DNA of 64,000 nt from Verticillium longisporum (Eukaryota > Ascomycota > Sordariomycetes > Glomerellales > Plectosphaerellaceae), in contig JAETXT010000009.1 of NCBI GenBank assembly GCA_019188255.1, positions 2,046,001 to 2,110,000 on the forward strand, in the 5' to 3' direction. The position numbers and the translations under genes were made by a program. Shown here one piece after another: positions 23,811 to 36,011 of the stretch (position 1 is its first letter; every line of letters starts with the position of its first letter). The notes under the pieces were generated by a model, which saw only the letters and a program-made list of their open reading frames with translations, was not told the DNA's origin and ran no database searches.

Positions 23811-25588
23811 TTCTGATCAATTGCGAGAACAAGTGGGCTCTCTGACCAGGAAAGACAAGGCTCGGTGCCTTGGGTGTTGTGGTGGATGGGATGGAGAGGG
23901 AAGATATGTGGTGGTGGTTTTGGGTAGTTGGGAAAAATTGGGGGACGTTCAGTCAGTCACAGACCTCCGATTGCCGGTCGCTGGATTGGCCTGGAATTGG
24001 GGCTTGTTGAGTGGGTTGAGTGGGTGCAGGGACGCTGCGTGCACGGCTCACCTGCGGCCTTGACCGAATTGTGGATCGGTGGGGATTCGGTGAGCGACTG
24101 ACCGGAAGTGAGGCTCGCCCTTCAAAGCCCGTCATAAGCTTAGGTTCTCACAGGGCTAATATGAGAACGGGTCCCAGACATTTTATCAAGAGGAGGTTCG
24201 CCATTCCGTTTTGATCATCTTTCCAGTCATACTTCTCAGCGTAGGCTGGACATCAAGATCGAAATCGTTGTCCGTGACATCGGGATACTGGCGAGATCAA
24301 GACACAGCACACACCTGAACCGGTTCCGTGTTTGTGATATGGAAGCATGCGGGAGTCGAGTGATTCTTCTGTTTATGCTTTCACATCATTCATATTTCAA
24401 TTAGATTTCAACTGGAATGAGCAATTATTTTGGTTTTCCCCAATCCTCTTGCCTCTCCCATCATAATTGAATTACCTTACGTTAGACAGCGCACATAGTA
24501 CACGTCGTTAGGTCGAGCAGACCGTTTATATCATGTCTTCGTCGTCTCTATTATTAGCTACTAATACATAAATAGGCTGGCACTTAAGCCGAGGCCCCGA
24601 TGTTCAATATTGGTTCTTTCCCTGTTTGCAGTGCATTAGTGTTGTCTGGCGTCATGACTCGAGTTTTGCTTTGTAAAGACACCGCGAGAACTGCAGAACG
24701 CTCAAAGTCTCCGCAAATGACATTCGGAGTCACCATTGAGCAGCCAAGCCCTAGACCACTTCATGGATATGGGACTTCATAGCACATACGTGATTACCGA
24801 GAAACTGTCTGACAAAGGGCGTGTGCTGTCATGCAGAGTCGCTCATGTCAACGGTTCGTTAGACATCCGTCAACCATGGATGGCAAATCGAAGGACCGCC
24901 AGCCGGCACTTGTACACCCTTTCCCTAAGCCCGAGCTGCACTGCAGAATTCGCTTCTATCCTCGGCATAGGCATTGCATGCATGACCGTGGGGATGCCTA
25001 TTTCCCCGCGGGGTAGTCGCACAGGCCGGTAGGTAGCTGCTGGATAGAGAAGCGGCAGGAAGCGTTCCGGTCGCGACATGTTGCGCGACCTGCCTTGTGG
25101 TGCTGTGTCAATATCTCTATATGAGTAGTATAGATTGAAGCTGTCGCCCTCCAGCATTCTCATTGTTTCGAACATAAATGCCGGTGCCAAGCAGTGGGCA
25201 GAAATGGCATTGCGGATGATCGAGGTCCGTAGTTGCTTTGCTGGATCCAATGAACGTTTAGCCGTCTCTATTACCGATGATCATTCAAACCTGCTTGCAG
25301 ATCTCACAGATGACAGAAGCTTAGAAGATGCGGAATTCGGTTGGTCTAAGTGGTTCAGTCTTCAAACAGAGACATGAAGCCGTGATTTTGCATCATGTCA
25401 CGACGGTTGCCACCAACGGGTCCAGTGTCGATCTCTTCGAACCATCGTCGTCTGTAGCAGAATAATGGAAGCGTTGATCAGTATAAATAAGACGTCGATC
25501 AACCGTTCAGACATGGATCACTCCTCAGAGATCGTCACCAACTGCTTTCTGCTACATCAGTATCCTATTCGTCTTTACACTCTTCACC
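23811..25588. other. 1.8-kb intergenic region between ILV6 and the AA9 gene
   Basis: No convincing gene. The part from about 24200 to 25300 is AT-richer than its surroundings and has chance frames on both strands (the longest about 126 codons, minus strand, 24870-25250) with no recognised motif. It may include decayed sequence. The right end carries the AA9 promoter. Confidence 0.5.
25482..25489 (+). promoter_or_regulatory. TATA box of the AA9 gene
   Basis: TATAAATA lies 100 bp before the AA9 start codon, the right distance for a core promoter with a short leader. This fits a strongly inducible secreted-enzyme gene. Confidence 0.65.
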
Positions 25589-26396
25589 ATGCGGTCCTTC
25601 AGTGCCCTCCTCGGCCTCGCAGCCTGCCTGCCTGAGCTCGTCTCTGCCCACGGCTTCGTTCGCGGCATCAGGGCTGGCGGCGTCTGGACTGCTGGTTCGG
25701 ACCCCGTGTGGTTCTATAGCCCTGCGGGCCAAGGCCCGGTCACCGCTGGCTGGGACTCTCGCAACCAGGACCTTGGATTTGTCGAGCCTGCTGCGTTCGG
25801 CACCAATGACATTGCATGCCACAAGAGTGCCACTGCTGGCAAGAACTTTGTGAACGTCAACGCCGGCCAGACCATTGAGATTTACTGGAACACCTGGCCC
25901 GACTCGCACAAGGGCCCCATCATCGACTACATTGCTCCTTACAACGGTAAGCCATCTCTTCGCACCCTCATCAAATCCGTTGGTACAAGTGCACGTCTAA
26001 TCCGTGACGGAACCAGGTGAGACCACTGCCGGCAGCCTGAGGTGGTCCAAGTTCGCCCAGAAGAGCATCGTCAGCGGCCAGACGTGGGTCACCGACAGCC
26101 TCATCGCCAACAACTTTACGACGACGACGACGATCTCCCGCAACCTAGCGCCGGGCAACTACGTCCTGCGCCACGAGATCATCGCCCTGCACGGCGCTGG
26201 TAACGACAACGGTGCCCAGAACTACCCGCAGTGCCTCAACCTCAAGGTCAGCGGCAGCGGCACCGTCCGTCCCACCAACGGAGTGGCCGGCACCAGCCTC
26301 TACACCCGCAACCAGCCCGGCATCATCTTCAACCTGTACACTTCGTACACGAGCTACCCCTACCCCGGCCCTGCTCTCTGGACGGCCGCCAACTGA
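25589..26396 (+). CDS. AA9 lytic polysaccharide monooxygenase (former GH61), secreted
   Basis: Exons 25589-25946 and 26017-26396 with a 70-bp intron give 245 residues. A signal peptide (about 20 residues, ending VSA) leaves His as the mature first residue (HGFVRGI), the first half of the copper histidine brace. The second brace His is in HEIIALH, and the QNYPQCLNL segment provides the conserved Gln and axial Tyr. It oxidatively cleaves cellulose or related beta-glucans outside the cell, using copper and an electron donor. There is no C-terminal CBM1; the protein stops just after GPALWTAAN. The promoter has a TATA box. Both the domain call and the exon structure are firm. Confidence 0.94.
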
Positions 26397-27310
26397 GGTG
26401 CGCCTTGGTAGGTAGTCTGCGGCGAACCTGGTGAAGGGGCCGCAGATCTCGGTCTGCCGCTCGGCACTGTTGGCGATGTTGAGACAGCTTGTGTTCTTCC
26501 GCTGCTCCACCGTCCAGGCAGTAAGGAGACGCCGTAGTGGTGTATTCGAGGTGGAGAGTACAGCGAGGCAATGCACCGTAGGTATGATGTGGGGGTGACG
26601 ATCCTGATGGATTCATTGTCCGCATGGAGCTCATGGAGCCATGGGGCCACGGCCCAGGACAGATTCTGTCTTCGGAGTAGCATACAGAATACGCTCGTTA
26701 GGAACAATAAATACAGTTGCGTATCAATTGGGACTGATAATAAGGTTGGAGCTAAGGTACCTCAATGCAATGTAACTGACCCTCTGGAAGAGTTGCCAGG
26801 GCCACTGCTCGGATGCAGTAAAAGGCCTTAGTCATCCTCTCGATACCCTGCCGGCGTAATGGCGTTCAAGAGATGAATCGAGAGGAAAAGCAACGATGGT
26901 TCAATGCCAGGTTGGGTCTTTTCCACACCTAGCTGTCAATAGTAATACACTCGCAAGACTCGGTTGCTTCCATTGGGGTACGGTCCAGCCCAACGCCCAG
27001 AACGGCAACAGGCCACAGTGGAGCCTCCCCTGGAGACAGGACTAGCGCCTTCTGGGGGCCAGCTCACGGGCCATGCAGGCGTGGACGTGGACGTGGACGT
27101 GGGCGTAGGCGTAAGCGTGAGCCCAAGGCTCCACCTTCCTCGAAATCCATCTCGGCCTGTGAAGCTTCGTAAAACGCTTTTTCTGCGACTACCTCAGCGT
27201 TGCGCGAACTGCCACGTCAGGCTGCCGAGAACCGACAAATCGACCATTCTTAGGCCCCAGCCACAAAACAACACCCTCGCATACAGCAGACCAGTTTGAA
27301 ATCCATCATC
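26397..27310. other. Intergenic between AA9 and the KH protein gene
   Basis: About 910 bp. One AGGTACCT palindrome lies at 26755-26762. A short GGACGT/GGCGTA tandem tract (about 27080-27115) lies upstream of the KH gene. No coding signal recognised. Confidence 0.5.
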
Positions 27311-29450
27311 ATGGATGACTCGGAACGACGATCTGTCAAGCGTTCGCGCTTCGACCAAACCGAGCCGGAGCCGAAGAAGGCCTCCCGATTCGACCGCCGC
27401 TCGCGTTCTCCCCCCAACAAGCGCTCCGAACCCTCCAGAGATCGCAGTCCCATTGCAAACGATACGCCTGAGCCAAAGAAGGCCCCGGCTGATGCTGCCG
27501 CTGCCGCAGGTGTGTGATCGACTCCCGTCGCTATCCTCAAACACGTTTCCATGCAACGTAGATCACTGACTTCTGCCCCCCCCTCCTCCACAGCCGCCGC
27601 CGCCGCACGCATCAATGCTCAACTTCAGGCCAAAAAAGGCATCCAGCATGTTGACGTCCCACCGATCCGGTCGACCAGCGAGACGGCAAAAGGAGGCTCT
27701 GGCTCTCCCCCGGCGGACAATATTAACGGGGAGATGTACGTCGCCGATGGCGACTACATCAAGGACATCGAAGTCAATGACCTGCGCAACCGTTACCTCT
27801 TGACTAAGGGGTCTACACAAAAGATGGTAAATAGTCCTTTTTGAGCCAACACTGATTTCCCCTCCTCAGCTAGTCGCAACTTGCCTGCGCGCGCAAGCTT
27901 CCCGCTTTTTTGCGTCTCCCCCCCCCTTTCTCCCCTCCCAATCTCATTATTTTTGTGTAGAGGTTTAGCTGCTTACTGGGCTTCCGTAGCTCGCACAGCA
28001 TCCCCCGCTTTGGCACCTGCTGACTCCCGCTGCCTAGATTAAAGAAGAGACCGGTGCTGGTACGAGACACCTCCCACTCTGTTCACCGTTTGAGAGCTCG
28101 CATGTTGACCCTGCAAGACGTTACTACTCGAGGCAGCTTCTATCCCGACAAGGCAATGGCCACGCCCGCAGTAGGTTTCCACTCGACCCGTCACGCATGT
28201 GAAACCTTTGACTGACGAGTGTTCAGAACCCGCCGCTCTACCTTCACATCACAAGCACCTCGAAGCAAGGTCTTGAACAGGCCGTAGCCAAGATCGAGGA
28301 GATGATGACTCAAGAGCTCCCCCAGCTCGTCGACGAACGTCGGTTCCGCCGCCGTGACCAGGAGCAGGTGGAGCGCGACGAGTACGGACGCGTAGGTTGC
28401 TGACGAGGAGAGGCAGAAAGCTCTGGCTAACTTTTTTTCCAGCGTAAATGGCCCGAGGAGAAGATCCCCATCGATCTGGACCCTGTTCCGGGATTCAACC
28501 TGCGTGCTCAGGTGGTCGGACACGGCGGTGCATACGTCAAGCACATTCAGACTGAGACCCAATGTCGAGTCCAGATCAAGGGCCGCGGCTCTGGCTACTA
28601 TGAAGCCTCCACCAACAAGGAGAGCGAGGAGGACATGTACCTCCATGTGGCGTAGGTTGACACGGCACGCAGAAAAGACGCTTTCTTGACTGACTTGACA
28701 CAGGGGACCCGATCCTGCGATGGTGGCAAAGGGCAAGGAACTGTGCGAGGACCTGATCGCCAATGTCAAGGAGCAGTACGAGGAGTTTAAGAACCGGCCC
28801 CCTCGCAGTTACGGCAGTGGCGGTGGCGGCTATGGCGGTGATCGTGGGTATGGCGGCCGAGACCACGGCGATCGTCACCACGGCGGCGACCGCAACCATG
28901 GAGACCGCTATGGTGATCGTGGGTACGGAAACCGCTCCAACGACCACTCCCACGGCTCTGGTGGAGGCTACGGCGGCCAGCAGGGCTCTCAAGGCAACGC
29001 CTACCAGGGCTACGGCGGCTACGGAGCAGGACAGGGCGCTGCGCAATCCGCCAGCCCAGCCCCTGGTGCCACGAATAGCCCTGCGGCCGGCGCCGCCTCT
29101 GCCGCTGACTATGCAGCCCAGTATGCCCAGTACTACGGCGGCCAGGATCCCTACGCCGCCTATGGCGGCTATGCTGCGTACGTACAGTCTCCCCCCTCTC
29201 TCCGATGATCCGGTCTCTGACAGAAGACAGCTACGTTCAAATGTACCAGCAGTACTATGGCGCCCAGCAACAAGCGACGGGTTCGCCAGCGCCCCCCGGC
29301 ACTGGCGCATCTGGCTCACCTCCACCACCTCCGAGCGAGGCAGCTCCTCCCCCACCCCCTCCCCCGAGCGCGGCACCCCCGCCCCCTCCCCCTTCCGGGC
29401 CTCCCGGGACAGGAAGCTATGGAGCGGTGCCTCCTCCACCTGGCCCCTGA
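27311..29450 (+). CDS. KH-domain RNA-binding protein, KHDC4/BLOM7 type
   Basis: Eight exons: 27311-27509, 27594-27826, 28038-28059, 28118-28170, 28227-28391, 28443-28651, 28704-29177 and 29231-29450. All phases fit and give 524 residues. Exon 3 is only 22 nt. The N-terminus is Arg/Ser/Pro-rich. A first KH-like region (NRYLLTKGSTQKM joined to IKEETGADVTTRG) and a second (LRAQVVGHGGAYVKHIQTET, with the GHGG loop) match the KHDC4 family, which binds pre-mRNA and is linked to splicing. The C-terminal third is low complexity: Gly/Tyr/Arg/His-rich repeats, then Ala/Tyr-rich, then long proline runs that could bind WW or SH3 domains. The large number of introns suggests possible regulated splicing. 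Confidence 0.88.
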
Positions 29451-30404
29451 AGATGATTGCGACGGTGAAAACTTTCCTTGGTTGGAAGTCGGAGGCAAGG
29501 GACTCAAGGATGGATCTCATTGGCAGTTTTGACGCCATAGTTGCGCTGGCGATCAAGGGGTGAACAGCACCTGTCCGTGTCTTCGTGGGCCGTTGTAATG
29601 AAGGTGTGTTTCCACGTTTGTGAAAACCTTAATTTGTTCAATCAACAGTGTCTGCCATGGTGTTTTATCCGGCGATTTTTTTTTTTTTTTTTTTTTTGGA
29701 CGCCATTGTCGAGGATGACCTTTCTGCTGTGCGTCATTCTCTTGCTGCTGTAAGGCCTGCTGGTGACACGGAGATCTTCACAACTGGGAGATGGTGTACT
29801 GTACTCTGGATGAGATTCTGCGGACATGGTTTCAAGTTTCACAAGTCATGGATCAACGAGGGTGAGGGCTCTTCAGCGGAATGATACCCTGGCCCCTCCT
29901 CGCTAGTCTGACCTGGCTGTCCGATGTCGCATAGCGGTAGACTATGACTTTGTCCGGTGCACAAGCGTGTCCTGCGATGTCGTACCAGAACCTTATTCAT
30001 GATTCATAGCTCTGCCACCTGTTAGAACCATCAAAGGATGTGTGTTAAGCGGAAGACAATGAAGCCTGTCCTTGACGTTGAGGCCCAGATGGACAGGCCG
30101 ACTTTGGCGGGGTGCCGAGTGGTGGGAGTGGTGGGGGTGGCTGCGTGCTATGGCTGGTGCTATCGATAGCCCAGAGATCCACTCGAGCTTGTCTTGTGTT
30201 TCCCTTCCTGCCTGAACTTCAACGCTCGAGCATTCAACCCGACCTGTCTGCATACATGATATTTCCATACCGCATGTACGAGCCGCAAGATACTCAACAT
30301 AGAACCAACCGATCAATCGAACAGCGCAGCTTCTTTTCCTCGTCTTTGCTCTCTCTCCAACGTCCCGTCAAGCGTACAGCAGAACGAATGCGACGCCCTC
30401 CACC
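29451..30404. other. Intergenic, KH gene 3' flank to TRAPPC13 promoter
   Basis: About 950 bp. It contains a T22 tract at 29676-29697, probably in the 3' UTR of the KH gene. No gene recognised. Confidence 0.5.
29676..29697. repeat. T22 homopolymer
   Basis: Twenty-two consecutive T in the presumed 3' UTR of the KH gene. The true length is uncertain given other homopolymer problems in this window. Confidence 0.8.
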
Positions 30405-31535
30405 ATGAGCCACCAACGCTACCCGTCCCACGATCCCATCAAGGAGCCGCACTCCATCTCCCTCAAAGTCCTCCGGTGCGTCCGAAGATAAAGCCAGACT
30501 CGAGCTCCTCCCCGCACCGAAACCGCACAGCACGGCTCCCCCGGGCCCCTAACCAAGGATGCACACACCAACAGACTCTCCCGCCCGTCCCTCGTGACGC
30601 AGCACCCCACCAAGCCCCCGCAGGCGCCGGCCGCGCACGACGCGGCCCCGATCCCGGCCTCGCTCGCCTTCGCGCCCGGCGCCCCGGCCTTGGCGAACCC
30701 CGACCCCTTCCTCCTCGCGCCGATCCTCAACCTCCCGCTGTCCTTCGGCTCCGCCTACGTCGGCGAGCACTTCAGCTGCACGCCCTGCGCGAACCACGAC
30801 CCGCCCGTGTCGGCGGACGTCGCGGCCGCGCTGCCGACGAAGCGCATCCGCGACGTCCGGATCGAGGCCGAGATGAAGACGCCCGGCGCGCAGGGTTCTG
30901 TGCAGAAACTCCAGCTCACGGGCCGCGCGAGCGACTCGTCGTCGTCGTCCTCGGACCCGGCGGATCTCGCGGCGGCGAAGGCGACGGCGGACCTGGCGCC
31001 GGGCGAGACGCTGCAGCGCATCGTGGGCTTCGACCTCAAGGACGAGGGGAACCACGTGCTCGCCGTGACGGTGAGCTACTACGAGGCCACCGAGACGTCG
31101 GGCCGCACGCGCACGTTCCGCAAGCTGTACCAGTTCATATGCAAGTCGTCGCTCATTGTGCGGACCAAGGTCGGGAGCCTGCCGGGGACGCCGGGCGGCG
31201 CCGACGGCAGGGCGCGGCGGAGGTGGGTGCTCGAGGCGCAGCTCGAGAACTGCGCCGAGGACGTCGTGCAGCTGGAGAGGGTCGAGCTGGACCTCGAGGC
31301 CGGCCTGGCGTACACGGACTGCAACTGGGGCCCCGCGGGGAAACCGGTCCTGCACCCGGGGGAGGTCGAGCAGGTCTGCTTCGTCGTCGAGGAGACGGCG
31401 GAGGGGGGAGGCCTCGAGCCGGGCGACGACGGGCGGATCGTCTTTGGTGTGCTGGGCATTGGGTGGCGAGGCGAGATGGGCAATAGGGGCTATCTGTCGA
31501 CGGGGAAGCTCGGTATGAGGCCGGTGGCGGCATGA
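30405..31535 (+). CDS. TRAPPC13 homologue (DUF974 family)
   Basis: Exons 30405-30475 and 30575-31535 with a 99-bp intron encode 343 residues. The splice joins SLKVLR to LSRPSLVTQHP. The core shows LLAPILNLPLSFGSAYVGE, VRIEAEMKTP, RKLYQFICKSSLIVRTKVG and, at the end, VFGVLGIGWRGEMGNRG YLSTGKL, all standard DUF974 landmarks. TRAPPC13 is a peripheral subunit of TRAPP III-type complexes that activate Rab GTPases in Golgi traffic and autophagy. Coding sequence is unusually GC-rich, with low-complexity Ser and Ala stretches. The frame is intact. Confidence 0.9.
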
Positions 31536-33693
31536 TGGTGAATGTTTACTATCTAGATACCAACAAGCTGAACCAGAACGACTGCGCAGGGGTGGCCCTG
31601 CCGACGAGACCAATTGTCCTACCATCTGGCTTGATGAACCAGGTTCTACGCTGGTTCCTCCCCTGGTCTTGTGCGCCATGGACCACCACAACAACAGAGA
31701 GAGTGTGGCAGCCAAAATCTCTTCAAGTTGCAGGGGCTGCTTACCAGTTGTACGTGCCGGCTATTCTCGCCTTGGGGTCTATGGCCTGTCTATATGCACA
31801 ATCTCCACAGCCAACTTCATGCGATGGCCGTACCATGTCGATAGAAGACCGCGCGTTCCGCAAGAGATGACTCCATTTACTCCCGTGGACTACCTACTGG
31901 GAAAGGCATCGTATGAGAACAAACTTCAAGCTCTGTCGACAATTTGAGACGTCATGAAACCGAACCTTGGGTGCAGAGTCGACCGCAATATAGCTTGATG
32001 ACGACATGACTCACATACGACGTCGGTCCTTGTAATAGTAGAATGAAGAAATTGCTACACAGAAAAAGCCAATGCCAGGAGGGGACGCGGAAATCTCCAG
32101 CAGCGATGCAAGCACAAACACATAGACTGCAGCGAATGATACTGAACAGCCTGCCCCGTCACTTTTCTCCATGTTGAGCCTTCGCCGCATGCATCTGGCG
32201 CAAGCCCGACGGTGCTCTCTTCGGCACTATTTTCCGCCGAAAGCATGAGTCGCGTTGCGAGTGGTCACTGTGTCTAGAGATCTTAGTGTCAGACGAGTCG
32301 AAACGTATTCTGGGGGCTTCTCCAGCAACTAAGCAAGTGGCATGGGGTTGTTCAGGGGCGGCGTTCGATGCGGATTTCCAGGGGTGACGTAAGGTCGGGT
32401 CGAGGAACAAAGAACGATGCGCAACGACGAGGAAACCAGCAGGTCTCGAAACGCGGTTCACGAGCATGACTTGCTGACACGGCGAAGCGTGGCGTGATAC
32501 CCGACAATGAGCAGTTCCATGGGATGAAGGGGAGCAGCGGCCGACGACCCAGGGGTTAAATGGAACTGCATTAGCCTCCGAAGAATGCGTACAGACACAC
32601 CTACCTGAAACACTGTCATCCTGCCAGGTAGCGCGACTTAGGATAAACTATGTTGGCAACGGTGACAGAGGATGGCCTGGAATAGCGGCCTGCTGTCCCG
32701 TCACGCCGCGGAACGGGCTGCCTATCCACTACGGGAGGTACCTCGATGGGCTCTGGTCAGGTGCTAGAATTACAGTTCACACCTATCGGCCGTCGAGGCT
32801 GGTGTGACATGGACCAACCCTGGTGGAAATTTTTACTGACGAGGTCAATATAGGCGGGAACGGCAACCATGACAGCGACATTGGAGATTCGTTGTCAACG
32901 AGACGAAAGTAGGGAGTGTGTGTGTGTGAGTGTCTGATACTGACATTGAACCAGCCTGTCATGAGGCTAGACCGTCAACTTGCTGTGCAAAATAAATAAA
33001 TGAAGAGGCGCCGTGGCAGCCAAGCAAAGCTGCCCACAGACACGAACGAACAACAGTGCGCGCATCCTGGTCAGTTCGTCACGACATGGCACCTTAGCAC
33101 GAGGTAGCGCCAGAGTGATCGACGGGGATGGGCAAGGCAGGTAATCCGCAGCCAAAGAGTCAAAGCACCTTGAACATGACGACGGGCCAGAACTACATGG
33201 ACGGCGGCGTCTGACGAGTTTGCAACCCAATCCACATGAGGCTTCCGAAACGAAAGGGCATGCGGGAGCCCGGTCGAAGACGGTTGACGGCAAATTCTTC
33301 AACAGGAACAAGCACGCCAAGGCCGCGTGCGTGGCATTTGCCTTGGTCGTATCCCATATCTTTCGGCAGACGGACGCTGGGTTTTATCAGGCTTGTCAAG
33401 TTTAGGTAGGCGAAGGGGGCATGCAAGGCACCTGCATCTAGGTCCCTATAGCGAGGGCTAGACCCGGTGCTAACGAGGCGGAGGAGTCGGGACTTGTCGG
33501 TGAACAAACATTCAAGTCAGACTGTCTGGTAGAGTGGGAGCAAGGGGAGGTCTTCTCTGCACCCCTATTCGGGGTTTTGCTCTCTTCGTGTCTTGGTGTC
33601 AATGAGGGGCCGCGGCGACGGGCGCAGGGGCATGCCTCATTGTATGCACCCATCCCCGTCGAGGTTGGCGATGAGCTTGGACCCAGGCCTCTG

Positions 33694-33724
33694 TCTCTCT
33701 CTCTCTCTCTCTGTGTGTGTGTGC
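33694..33724. repeat. CT/GT microsatellite
   Basis: A run of TC units passes directly into TG units. Intergenic. Confidence 0.85.
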
Positions 33725-34980
33725 GTGTTTGCTCCTCGTGGTCTTGGACGGGAATGGGGCGGACAGAAGGTGCCTGCGGCTGGGGGCGGAAGATGTTGAG
33801 TAGGCCAAGGCGAATAAGAGGCATCGGCGATGGAGTTGGACCGCAAGTGAGCAAGCAGGCAGACCATGTCAGAGATGACTGACAAAGCTGGCAGAGCACA
33901 GCACAGGCAAGATGGATCTGACTTCGATCGTGTCTGACAATACGGACATTTGGGACAAAAGCAAGCAGGGCCCAAGACAAGCCTGTCAGTCGATGCTGCA
34001 GGTCGCATGCCGCCTGTTCATCGATGCCCCCCGGCAGCCTCAATGCCTCGAATCAACCAGACGGCTCGACCGACCGCAGGGCGATGCGGTGGGAGTTGGG
34101 GCGTGAAAAGCAAGCTGAGATCCCCGCGTCAGTCAGGCTGAAGGTGAACCATCAGGCGAAGAGAGGGCAGCATGTTTTTGTAACCTCGCATCGAATGTAA
34201 CACGGCCGGTTGAATCTTAGGTAACCATGACAGAAAGATGGTGTGCAAGGTGGAGGAGGATTGATGGCTGCATCTCAACCGTGGATTGAACCCCCCCCCC
34301 TGCATGTTTCGCCCGTCCCTGCCTGTGTATCTGTGTATCTGTCTGTCTGGCTGGCTGTCTACCTGCCTGTTTGTTTGGAGGTGTGCTCAAAGAAAATCCC
34401 AGGGTGCACCTGCAAATACAGCACGCAAGACGGAGGCGGGCAAGATGCACCAGAATGGAAGGCAGATGCTACAAGTGAGGAAGGAGATGGGACGGCATGA
34501 GGGCAGGCACCGGCACGGCAGGCTTGCATTTCAGGGGGCGATGAGCACTGGGCGATGGGGCAGATCCCCTGGCGCGGGCAGAGCTAAGGCACTTAGCAGG
34601 TAGGGGGGGCCCTTGGGGGGCTGCATTGGATCGACATGGTGCTTCCCTCGTTGAGCCGTGGCGGGCCCACGACCGCCACGAGCCCTGAAGGCAAGAGCCA
34701 GAGAGCGCGCGGCAGCCTGACAGGTCTCGACAGAACCAGACGAGCGAGGAGCTCTCGACATCGGCAGAACCCCCCAAAGGGTCTTGCAACATCCCAATCC
34801 ATCCTAGCATGCCTATCCCGTCTCTCATCCCACTCCCCCCCTCGAACTCCCTCGTCCCTTCGTCCCGTCCCCTCCCCCCCTCGGCACCCCCTCCGCCATC
34901 TTGCCTCCGTCGCCGCCGTCACCGCGCGCTGCTGGTTTCAGTGACCACTCAAATCGACATCCAAAAGGAGGGAAGGGGGC

Positions 34981-35011
34981 TCAGTTCAGTTCAGTTCAGT
35001 TCTGTTCTGTT
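34981..35011. repeat. TCAGT tandem repeat
   Basis: Four exact TCAGT units (34981-35000), then TCTGT variants. Intergenic, in the probable leader region of the DENN gene. Confidence 0.8.
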
Positions 35012-36011
35012 CCATCGCCTGGGGCCTGTTTGCTTTCTGCCATCTCCAACTCGTCCTCCACACTTCCCACACTCCCACCCCCCCCTCCACCTGGCCGAGA
35101 CAGTCCCACGCCGTTACCGCCCAAGGCTCGAGCACTTCGACCAACCTTAAAATAATCCCCCTTGCTTCCTGTCGACACAAGGCGAACCTCGTCTCCGAGG
35201 AGCTTTGGAAAAAAAAATCAGGAGAAGACTACAGCTAGACGACAATCAAGGCTGCAGCTTGGCCGACGCACCAGCAAGCTCCTCCTGCCCACACCTCCAT
35301 TCACCTCCCCATTCAAATCCACATCCACATGCGCCGTGCTTGAAGCCTAGGAGGGGGCCTGCATCCTAAGCCCATGCACGTTGCCAGAAAAGACGCGCCA
35401 GTTGTTGTTGGCACAAGGAGACGAGCCACGGCGACGAAGGAATAAACACGCTACCTTGCTTCCGACTTTCTGACCCAGGTCCAAAAATTAAGGCCTGTCA
35501 TCTTTAACTACTCTAACCGAGCTGTCCCCTTCATTCTCGCCCGCTGGCAAATCTCTCGACGGGAGCCTATTCCACAGCGCTTCATTCCCTGCCTCTACCC
35601 CTCATCGTGCTGGGTGGCCGGTCGGAGCGAACCTCCATTCTTCCTACCCTTACCCCTGGCCGGGCTCTCACCACGCCGAACTTCCATTCGAGCCCAAATC
35701 CGCCAATCTCACCAGGCGGACGCTGGTCGCCGGCAAGTCCTCTCGCGCTGGTAGCTCTCCCTTCTTGTGCACGAGCTTCCCGTCCAGACAAACTCAGTCG
35801 TCGACTCGGATTCCACCTTGCGTCGCGACTCCATCTCCAACCACGCTACCCCCTGTCGTGCCCAGTCCTGACACTGTCTTTGACTAACCGTGCTCTGATT
35901 TCGATACGAGAGCGAGCGACCCCGGTGATAAAAATCCCCCGTCGCCCACCCTGATTTCTCAGAACTACCCCTCCGTCAACTGTTGCAGCTGCGAGGCTCC
36001 AGTGTCATGTC

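Larger units (their letters stand above)
31536..36011. other. 4.5-kb gene-free region upstream of the DENN gene
   Basis: The longest stretch in the window without a recognisable gene; no frame carries known motifs. It includes one AGGTACCT palindrome (32736-32743), CT/GT and TCTG-type microsatellites (33694-33724, about 34325-34378), and a TCAGT tandem run (34981-35000). From about 34800 to 36000 it becomes pyrimidine-rich with C runs, like a long fungal 5' leader. It could hold a non-coding RNA or a very long 5' UTR of the DENN gene; RNA data would decide. Confidence 0.5.

Noticed and set aside
24870..25250. Minus-strand 126-codon frame
   Set aside because: No recognisable motif, no promoter signal, and an equally long frame runs on the other strand; best left as chance.
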